Source: CAZJYI01 sp964550025
Lineage (GTDB): Bacteria > Verrucomicrobiota > Kiritimatiellia > UBA8416 > CAYOBW01
Reading direction: 5' to 3'
Assembly: GCA_964550025.1 (NCBI GenBank)
Contig: CAZJYI010000227.1
Span: 1-13,952, forward strand
Length of the DNA stretch: 13,952 nt
A program made the translations under genes and the position numbers. Shown piece by piece: positions 1-8,000 of the stretch. A model generated the notes under the pieces. The model ran no database searches, was not told the origin of the DNA, and worked only from the letters and a program-made list of their open reading frames with translations. How positions within the stretch are numbered: position 1 is the stretch's first letter; each line of letters begins with the position of its first letter.

Positions 1-51
1 GTGGTGCACTTCGAATGAGCAGCGGTGGGGCAATTCCGGTGAGCGCTATAG

Positions 52-214
52 GTCAGCTTCTCCAAATCCTCCCTTCCGTGAGTTTTGTGACTCTTGTGGC
101 CATTCAACTCCCGGGTTGAGGGTGAATGGCATCAGGGTGCGGGGATGTTGACTTTGAGGCGGTAGAAGGCGTTCGGGTCTGCGACGCTTGGGGCACGGTC
201 ATGAAGCGGCCGTT
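52..214. repeat. Direct repeat copy 1, flanking the ATPase gene on the left
   Basis: This stretch aligns base for base with 1910-2073, at about 87% identity counted by eye, with one 1-nt gap near 184. A block of 35 bp (147-181 versus 2005-2039) is identical. The left third (52 to about 114) is a short interspersed repeat containing TGTGGCCATTCAACTCCCGG. The right part (132-214) corresponds to the last codons of the giant secreted-protein gene, read on the minus strand. Homology stops sharply at 214, just before the AT-rich promoter of the ATPase gene. The two copies are in the same orientation and bracket the ATPase gene. Confidence 0.9.
132..214 (-). pseudogene. Decayed 3' remnant of a paralogue of the giant secreted protein
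   Basis: Read on the minus strand this fragment encodes NGRFMTVPQA, then a 1-nt deletion near 184, then DPNAFYRLKVNIPAP and a stop at 132-134. The intact neighbour at 1990 ends NGLFMTVPQAPTDPNAFYRLKVNVPVP, so the fragment is clearly homologous to its C-terminus. It has no upstream coding sequence: similarity ends at 214. It is either the leftover tail of a former tandem paralogue or a copied piece of the neighbour's 3' end. No function is expected. Confidence 0.75.
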
Positions 215-267
215 GCAGGGATGTGGATGATCATACTGCTTTTGATGGTTGTAAAAAGTACACGTAT

Positions 268-296
268 TTGTATTTTATGCTGGCAAAAAGTATAGA
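268..296 (+). promoter_or_regulatory. Candidate promoter of the ATPase gene
   Basis: A -35-like TTGTAT (268-273) and a -10-like TATAGA (291-296) are separated by 17 nt, inside an AT-rich island (about 236-310) that stands out from the GC-rich surroundings. The predicted transcript start near 303 would leave a leader of only about 14 nt before the ATG at 317. That fits the lack of a Shine-Dalgarno sequence there. The octamer AAAAAGTA occurs twice (253-260 and 285-292) and might be a protein-binding site. This is a consensus match by eye only. Confidence 0.4.
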
Positions 297-316
297 CACG
301 CGTAATAGTATGCCGC

Positions 317-1678
317 ATGAAAAGGCTCCTGTATTCTCAACTGTTGACGTGGAAGGAGATGCCTGACCGCAAACCGCTGATCTTGCGGGGCGCTCGGCAG
401 ACGGGCAAGAGCTATCTTCTCTCAGAATTCGGCCGCAGGGAGTTCCCTGGCTTCCACGTGTTCGATTTCGAGAAGGACGGTCGCGAACTGGCACCCCTCT
501 TCGAGGAGTCGTTGGATCCGCAACGCCTGATTCAGAACCTCGCCCTATATCGGGAGAGACCAATCGATTCGTCGGATCTGATCCTGTTCGATGAGGTCCA
601 GAACTGTCCACGCGCGCTGACAAGCCTGAAGTACTTCTGCGAAGATCTTCCGGAACAGCCGGTATGCGCAGCCGGCTCGCTGCTTGGGGTCGCTGTACTC
701 GAGAGCGCGTATCCGGTGGGGAAGGTCACACATTTTGACCTGTTCCCCATGAGTTTCGAGGAGTTTCTTCTCAACAGTGGGCATGATCTTCTTGCGGACG
801 CATTCCGCGCTTCATGGGAAAAGGGCAGCACTTCGTCCGTTGTCCATGCGAAGCTGTGGGAACGACTCAAGGAGTACTACGTGACCGGGGGCATGCCGGA
901 GGCAGTGGCCACCTTCTTTCGACATGGGGAAGAACAAGCGGCCGGGCTACTTGCCGCGCGGGACGTCCAACGTGAGTTGGCCCGCTCCTTCATGCAGGAT
1001 TTCGCCAAGCACTCCGGGGCTGTGAACGCCGCGCACGTTGCTGCTGTCTTTGAAGACGTACCGCGTCAACTCTTCGGGTGCGTCGATGCGTCAGTGAAGC
1101 GCTACCGCTTCAAGCACGCCGTGCCCGGGATTCGGGGATTCGCGCAGCTCGAAGGACCGATCGGATGGCTCGAAAAGGCGGGCTTGGTGCATAAGGTGCC
1201 GGTCTGCCGCCGAGCGGAGATTCCGTTTCAGGCATTCACGAAAGCGAACATATTCAAGCTGCTTGTTTGTGACATCGGGTTACTCGGGAGCATGCTGGAG
1301 CTCTCTCCCGGTGTGGTCGTGAGACAGGACTTCGGGACTACTAAAGGCTTCTTCGCGGAGAACTTCGTTGCCTGTGAATGGATCGCGGCCGGTGAACGGT
1401 CCCTGCACTCCTGGAGTGAGCGCAACTCAGAGATTGAATTCCTGGTTGCCGCTGGTGGTGATGTGATTCCGGTAGAAGTCAAGTCCGGTCTGCGCACCCG
1501 ATCTCAGAGCCTACGGCAATTCCGCCTCAAATACGGTCCCCGCATGGCCGTCAAGATTTCGGCGCACCCCCTTGACACCAGCAACGAGTCCTTGATGCAT
1601 GTCCCGCTCTACTACGCCGGCCGAGTTCCGGGCTGGCTGAAGGGGGACTCGGCTATGACCCTGAATAAAGGCAGTTGA
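317..1678 (+). CDS. AAA-type ATPase with C-terminal DUF4143-like domain
   Basis: A predicted cytoplasmic ATP-binding protein of 453 residues, within the usual size of this family. The N-terminal AAA domain has a Walker A motif GARQTGKS (residues 25-32) and a Walker B strand DLILFDEVQNC with D92-E93. The region around 200-340 is helical and typical of the family. The C-terminal part has EIEFLV (372-377) and VEVKSG (386-391), a spacing like the PD-(D/E)XK nuclease fold found in DUF4143. The family is widespread and patchily distributed; its cellular role is not established, and I assign no substrate. No ribosome-binding site precedes the ATG, but a promoter lies so close that the mRNA may be nearly leaderless. 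The last codons (SAMTLNKGS and the stop) lie in sequence resembling the interspersed repeat that follows. The gene is bracketed by direct repeats and converges on the giant secreted-protein gene. Confidence 0.9.
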   Translation: MKRLLYSQLLTWKEMPDRKPLILRGARQTGKSYLLSEFGRREFPGFHVFDFEKDGRELAPLFEESLDPQRLIQNLALYRERPIDSSDLILFDEVQNCPRALTSLKYFCEDLPEQPVCAAGSLLGVAVLESAYPVGKVTHFDLFPMSFEEFLLNSGHDLLADAFRASWEKGSTSSVVHAKLWERLKEYYVTGGMPEAVATFFRHGEEQAAGLLAARDVQRELARSFMQDFAKHSGAVNAAHVAAVFEDVPRQLFGCVDASVKRYRFKHAVPGIRGFAQLEGPIGWLEKAGLVHKVPVCRRAEIPFQAFTKANIFKLLVCDIGLLGSMLELSPGVVVRQDFGTTKGFFAENFVACEWIAAGERSLHSWSERNSEIEFLVAAGGDVIPVEVKSGLRTRSQSLRQFRLKYGPRMAVKISAHPLDTSNESLMHVPLYYAGRVPGWLKGDSAMTLNKGS

Positions 1679-1729
1679 ATGGCCACACAAGTCACAAAAC
1701 GCACAAGAATCACAGGGAGAGAAGAGGCT
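1655..1729. repeat. Inverted copy of the interspersed repeat at the ATPase 3' end
   Basis: The sequence from GACCCTGAAT at about 1657 through TTGAATGGCCACACAAGTCA to about 1729 is the reverse complement, with mismatches, of about 1912-1985, and less closely of 54-115. In the sense of each adjacent gene it reads as a stop codon region followed by GTTGAATGGCCAC and two or three short CACAA/TCACA tracts. It overlaps the last codons of the ATPase gene. Together with the copy at 1910 it forms a large inverted pair between two convergent genes. Right boundary is approximate. Confidence 0.7.
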
Positions 1730-1911
1730 GCAGGTATCTGCAGTGCACCAAATGCCACGGCCGCAGAACTCGGTTGCATTCGGTCTTGGAGGGACTGATC
1801 CGGTCTGTTGAGACAGAAAGAGGCTGGGGGAGACGGGTTCCAAACCCGTCCTTCGGGCGCCAACCTGATATATCCAACCAAATCTTGCACGCTTGGAAAT
1901 GGTGTGCCCGT
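1730..1911. other. Convergent intergenic spacer with a strong hairpin and a tRNA-T-arm-like sequence
   Basis: No convincing gene is seen here. The main structure is a perfect 8-bp hairpin, GACGGGTT (1832-1839), loop CCA, AACCCGTC (1843-1850), followed by CTTCGGGCGCCA. This looks like the T-arm and 3' end of a tRNA, but the T-loop would be TTCCAAA, the spacing to CCA is two bases too long, and no matching 5' acceptor strand or clear anticodon arm lies upstream. There is no T tract, so it is not a standard intrinsic terminator on either strand, although it could help separate convergent transcripts. Confidence 0.4.
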
Positions 1912-2073
1912 CAGCTTCTCCGAATACTCCCTTCTGTGAATCTTGTGACTTCTGTGGCCATTCAACTCCCGGATTCAGGGTCAGAGGCATCAGGGGACGG
2001 GGACGTTGACTTTGAGGCGGTAGAAGGCGTTCGGGTCTGTCGGCGCTTGGGGCACGGTCATGAAGAGGCCGTT
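1910..2073. repeat. Direct repeat copy 2, flanking the ATPase gene on the right
   Basis: This is the partner of 52-214. The left part (1910 to about 1972) is the interspersed repeat lying just downstream of the giant gene's stop codon. The right part (1990-2073) is the intact 3' coding end of that gene, ending FYRLKVNVPVP. Because this copy is part of a continuous reading frame of more than 2000 codons, it is probably the original and the copy at 52 the derivative. Confidence 0.9.
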
Positions 2074-5000
2074 ACCTAGGACGGTCTTGAGATCTTCCCA
2101 GGAATCGACGTTCAGGAGGTTTGTGCTCCCCTGGAGAATGTACGGAACGCCGTCCGCGGAAACGAACGAGAGTTGTGCGTCGCCGGGGACGGTCAGGTCG
2201 TCGATTCGAAGTGTGGACAGTGGGTCGGTCGGGTCCATGCCGAGGTAGAACTCCGCGTAGTTCGCGGTCCCGTCAGCGTCGAAGTCGTCCCAGGGATCGA
2301 CGTGGTGAATGGTCGCGATCGCGTCGCCGGGGTCGGCGTCGATGATGATCAGCTCCAGCAGGTCGTCCATGCCGTCGCGGTCCGCGTCGTTGGTGCCGAC
2401 GGCCTGATCCAGGGAAACGACGAACTCCCGCAGCTCCGTCGGCGAGGCGGAGAACAGGGTCTGGATGCGTGCCGTCCCGCTTGAGACCGGGATGATGCTC
2501 ACATCGTGGTAGCGGCCGGTGAGCTGCCGGGTCAGGTTGCTCGGGCCGGACAACACGTTGCCGTCTTCGTCAAAGAACGCGTACCACAACGCCGGGGCGG
2601 CGCCGCCTTCCACCCAGGCCACGAGGCCGGTTTCCGTGCCGGACAGGGATGCGATAGCCAATTCGCCCGGCACGGCGTTGGAGGACAGTACGCCCAGGTC
2701 CGTCCAGCCGCTTCCGGGCGTGTACCGTCGCAGGCCCAGGCCGATGGGGGCGGGAGCCCAGGCCAGAGTGAATGTCCCGTCATCGACCGCGGTGAGGCCC
2801 AAGGGCCAGTCGGCGGTTTCGGTCGCAAACGCGGCGGGTGCGGAGAAAACGGCGCCATCCCAGGTCAGCCACTTCAAGGCATTGGTATCGGTCGTGTAGG
2901 CGATCAGCGCCTGCGGCCCCGGCATCACGGCAGCGTCCAACGCGTAGATGGGCTCCGGCCCCAGGACTGTTTCCGGCGCGGACCACGCCGCGCCGTTCCA
3001 GGTAGTGGCTTTGAGCGTGAAGCTTGGGCTCGCCGGTCCGTCCGTCGTCTCCTCGAACAGCAGCCCCACGAAGGCACCCTCCGAGAGCAGGTGCAGCCTG
3101 GCGGCCACGCCGGCCAGGGCCGCGGCTTCGGCGGCTGCCGACCAGTTGGCGCCGTCGGCGTCTGACACCGAGTACATCAGGCGGGATGAGGGATAGGGGT
3201 TGTTGACGTCGGCACTGTCGAGCTCGGTCCAGACCGTCATCCACCCGCCGGCCGACAGGGGGGCGACGGCGACCGTGAGCACGCCGCCTTGTCCCCCGAC
3301 CTGCACCGGCGCAGCCCATGGTCCGATACCGCTTGCCCCGCTGGCCATCAGGACCATTTCACCGCCGGGCTGAACGTCGGTGTACACCATCAGATCGGTT
3401 GCCCCCGGCACGACATCGATGCCCCCGGGCGCATAGAGATCTTCCAGTACCACCGGCATCGTCCCGTTGAAGGTCGCGCCGGGCGCGTTTCCGGGGCCGA
3501 GCATGCCCTGCGTGATTCCCATGGGTACCAGTTCGAAGACGGGCTCCACGCCGTAAGCCCCGGGGCTGAGCATGGTCTGTGAAATGCCCATAGGCGGCAG
3601 CGCGGACGCCTGGTCCGTGCCGAAAGTCCTGTCGAAGGGAAAGAAGTTCACCGACCACTTCTTCTCGAAGCGGGTGATCCAGACGTCGAGAAAGGCCTCG
3701 AACTCCGCGCCGAAGTGGCCCTGGACGCGTTTGATGGGCGGCCAGTCCGGATCCGGGTTGGGGGTGACCTTCATTGACGGGGCGGGGTCGAGAGGGACGG
3801 AGTTTGTTACGCGCATCGTGCAATTGGACCCCTGCAACAACAACCGTCCCGTCCCGCCCAGCGTGCCGCCGAGCGCCTCGACGTTCAAGCCGAGCCCGAA
3901 ACGGAAACAGAGATAGAACTCCTCGATCGGCCTATCCCCACCGGTGCGTTCCCGCCGCAAGACGTGCGAGTCTCGATCCGTCGTGGTGCCGGCCTTCGAA
4001 GGCGGGAACGTGGTGCGCCAGGTAGCTGTGGAGCGCGCGCCCAGTCCGCCCGTCACCTCGCCCCGGAAGACGAGGGCATCCGTCTTGCCCAGGCTGAGAA
4101 GCACGGGGCCGACGGGAGGCGGAACGGCACCCACGATGGGATCCAGTCTCACCTTTACGGTGCTGTCCAGGCCGCCCCTGACCGTGTGCGTCAGTTCGTG
4201 CTCGTAGAGGTCGTTCAAAGGCGCGAAACTGGTGCTGTCAGTGGAGCTGCCGCTGGCGTGGAACTGACCTTCAACGCTGACCCCCTTGTTGTCCAGGATT
4301 TCAGCCAGCCCCTTCGGCAGCATCTCCGTATGCGTGAGCCGCTTGGTGTTGATGAGACCGCTGACGCCCAGGTTCACTTTGCGCTTCTTCCCGTCGGTGT
4401 CGAAGTTCATCTCACCTTCAAAGGTCAGTCCCAGCACGGCGGGTCCGAACGAGAGCGCCCCGCCCAGCGGGGTCTCCATGCCTTCCGTCCAGTTGATGTA
4501 GATCTGGTACAGGTAGTGCAGGTAGTAGGCTTCGGCCGGGTGTTCCTCAATGGTCGCCGTGAACTCGGGTATCATCTCGAAGCGCCCGCGCGGCAGGACG
4601 CCGTCAAGCTCCTTGGCCGTGGCCTGCACTCCGGCGATGAAAGCGAATAAGTCGGCCAGGTTGGCCATCCAGGGGCGCAGCCGGACGCCCTCGAGGCGCT
4701 GTTCTTCGGGCATGGCGTACACACCGGTCGTCTTGATGCCGACCGCCCCCAGCCGCGTGACGGCCACGATCACAGGGTCGAACGCGCCGGGTCGCAGTTG
4801 CCACAGCTTGATCTGGCCGGCCGCGCTCGCGTGCGTGGCGTCGGTCCGCGAGGTCTCGCGCACAACCTGCCGGTAGACATTGGGGACGCCGCCGGTGGCG
4901 ATGTTCGACAACCACTCCCGCAGGCCCTGTACGTCGTTGGTGTCCGAGGGCGGGGGAACGGCAACGGGCTCGTCGTCGTACGGGTGGTCGGCGAACGACC

Positions 5001-8000
5001 GGGGGTCGATTACCCACACTTCCTCAACAGTGTCAATCACCTCGCGCGATTGCTCACTCCGTGCCGTGCCGTTGGGGTTGTCGAACGGCACCTCCTGAAT
5101 GGTGAACTGCGCCTCGGTGAACTGCTGCGTCCAACCCATGGTCAGTATCGTTTCCGCGCTGCTCAGGCCGAAAACGCCTTCGTCGCCCGACGTGTTCACC
5201 CCCGGCAGAAAGAGCCCGTAGCGGTTCAGCGTGGTCGCGTCCATGGAAGGCGTCGGCAACGGCGTGAGTATGGCCTCCACCTCGAGCACCACGTCGTCGT
5301 TCGGGCCGTTCACAAACGACGCCGCATGGTGGCGTTCGCGGAAGGGGTAGAAGCCGGGTGCGCTGACGTCGATGTACACAGTCTCGGTCACGGGCAGGGC
5401 CGAGGCCAACTCGAACCGGCCGTTCCTGTCGCTGGCCAGTTGCCTGATGACCGCCCCGAACCGGTCGCGAATCTGGACCTTGGCGCCGGCGACGGGAGTG
5501 GCCGTAACCCCGTTGGTAACGCCGCCGCTCAGACCCATGCCGTGCGTCATGCGGACCGTCGCCAGCAGGTGCGGCACGGATTCGCTGATGACGCCGAGCT
5601 CGGAATGGGAGTACAGCCAGGTCGCGTGCGTGGCCGTGACGGGTCTTGGGGAGCCCTGGAAGCCCTGGATCGTCTGGTTGGGTGTCCCGTCGGTGGTGAC
5701 CTTTACGCCACCGAAGTCTATCTGGACCCCGCCTATGAGGAGCGTCGGGTCCGCGTCGCTGACGGCCTTCACGGTGAGCGTGAGGCTTATGGCGGGTGTG
5801 GCCGTAATCTCGTTCGACGGTCCGCCGACATAGACCGCGTGGACCTGCGGGGCCTCGTTGGTGGTGCGTCCCGCGAACCAACCGAATTCCCCGTCGCCCC
5901 CGCCGGGCAGGGGAAACTGCAGGTAGTAGGTGAAAAGCCCGGTTGGCAGCGGCGTGAAGTGGGTTTTCCAGAACAGGTTGTCGCCGGTGTAGTCGGGCTG
6001 GATGACCACGCAGGAGTGGTTGTCCAGCTCGGTCATGGTGCTTTCGTACCGTTCGAACAACTCGTTCCACCGCTTCTCTTCGATGGTGATCTCATTGGTG
6101 CTGTCGATGTAGTCCGCATGGAAGTACCCGAAGGCCGGCGGCAGGAGGGGCGGTGTGTGCGAGAGCGGGTCGCGATAGTTCGGATCCGTCAACGGGTCGG
6201 AAGCGGGCAGCACACCCGGCGGATTCCAGGGGGAGATGGTGAAGTCAATGGTCGTGCCCGCCAGCGGCAGTGTCTTGATCTCGAAGCGGTCGTGGTGTCC
6301 GCTCAGTGTGTAGGAGCCCGCGCTCAGATCGGGGATCAGGAAGAAGGGACCGTTCAGCGGGCCGCGGATTGGGCTCTCGATCGTGTTCGAGCTTCCGGCC
6401 GTCTCGACCCGGATGAAGCCCCCCCCGTTCACAAGGTCGCAGTACGGGGTGTTCGTGGGCGCCTCGGACGCGACGGGCAGGACAGTGATCAGACGCTCCG
6501 TGGGCGGTTTGCCGTCCGGAATGACGTTGCTGCTGATCGTGGCGACCTGCCGCCTGACGAAGACATCCAGGCTGTACTCGCGCCCGGACTCCAGCACGAG
6601 AGGCAGGCCTACGTTCTGCGTGTCGTTGGAGGGCGGCTGTCCCGTGTAGGGCCACACCTGGTGGAACGGCCACCCCTGTTCGAGCGACTCCCCGGTTGCA
6701 AGGTCCGTGAGGATGATGTGGCTGCCCCAGTACTCGGTCATGCCGGTGATCCGGATTCCATAGCGGCTCGGAAGCGCCGACAGCGCAAACGCGCCCGTTT
6801 CGTCGGTGTCTATGGACACAACGGCGTTGCTTGCGGGCACGAGCTGGTCTGCGTCGTACTCGACGACCTCGATGCCGGTCTGTTGGTGCGGCTGGTAGAC
6901 GTAGTAGAATGACGAGAACAGCATGTTGTCGGGATTCCCCGGCTGGTCCATGTCGGCATGTCCGTCGGCGGCAAAGAGGCGCCCGCGGATGACGGCCGGC
7001 AGGACCTCCAGCTCCAGGGTGAGCTCGGTGTCATCGGGCCCCACGACCTCCACGTAGTCCTCGGCCCGGAAGTACGGTTTGACTTCATGCGCGTCGCTGG
7101 GGGCCTTCGATTCGACCACGACCCGGTAGCGTCCGGGTGCCAGGTTCGTGAATTTGCGGCGGTCTGGACGGGCTTCGTGGCTTGCCGTCTCGGAGCGCTC
7201 GATCTCCTTCGTGCGCGAGTCCTTCAGGCCGTACAGCTCGACCTTCAGATCGGTTAGAATGTCGGTGTCGGGGTAGGGGGACGTCAGCGTCACATGCAGA
7301 TCATTCGTGCGCAGCGTGAGCATGAGAGGAGCGGGATCGACCAGGGTGCCGTTGGGTGCCGTAACACGCACTTCGGCGGGCATGTAGGCGATGTCCGTTG
7401 CCCGGGCGATCCAGCTCACGGCCGGCAGCCCGGTGAAGGTGACCTGCCCGGAGGTGTCCGTCAGTCCCGCGCGGGGGGGTACCATCTCCGTCTCGCCGTC
7501 GCGCGGGTCCAGGCCGGTCAGTTCCACGATGATGTTCTCGAGCGGCCCCACCTCTTCCTTCACGGGGTCGAACCCCCGGACCGTGATCGTCAGCGGTTGC
7601 GGCACCGGCTCCAGCATGACGCCTGCAACGTGCGTCTGGTCCAGGAACTGCCTCCCCGCCGGTGAAAGCGGTTTCCACTTGTGTAGCAGCGTGCCGCCGG
7701 GAGGATTGCTGTTGATCGCGAACTCGTAGTGCCCTTCCAGGGCGCCGCGTGCCGTCGCGATACCGCGCCTGTCGGTAACCACGGTTGTGGTGCTCGAGGG
7801 ATTCTGATCCGACGCGTTCGAGAAGCGCCTGACGACCACCGGCACATTCCGCAGCGGCAGCTCGGTCGTCACGCACACAACATGGAACAGGATGTCGAAG
7901 CGGTTCTCTCCCGGGATGGGATCGAGCTCGTCGACCCGGTTGCTGGGCGGGCCGTCGACCAGTTCGATGGTCTCGACGTGCGGGAGATAGGCGGGGTGGC

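Noticed and set aside
1832..1850. An intrinsic terminator
   Set aside because: The hairpin is strong but no T tract follows on either strand.
1770..1863. A complete tRNA gene
   Set aside because: Only the T-arm-like hairpin and a CCA-like end are present. The 5' acceptor strand, D-arm and a 7-nt anticodon loop are missing, and the CCA spacing is wrong.
1612..1990. Minus-strand ORFs with GARRTGLEPVSP-like sequence
   Set aside because: Such peptides commonly arise from translating tRNA-like or repeat DNA on the wrong strand; there is no other sign of coding.
52..2073. A CRISPR array or insertion sequence made of the repeats
   Set aside because: There are only two long direct copies 1.86 kb apart plus one inverted partial copy. 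No regular spacing, no transposase and no terminal inverted repeats enclose the ATPase gene.
1675..2079. A 134-codon plus-strand ORF beginning MNGHTSHKTHKNHRE
   Set aside because: The peptide is translated from the interspersed repeat and the intergenic spacer and runs into the antisense of the giant gene. It has no ribosome-binding site.
4798..6912. A 704-codon open frame on the plus strand
   Set aside because: It lies wholly antisense to the giant secreted-protein gene, has no ribosome-binding site or recognisable domain, and is rich in Arg, Gly and Val as expected for an antisense shadow in GC-rich coding DNA.
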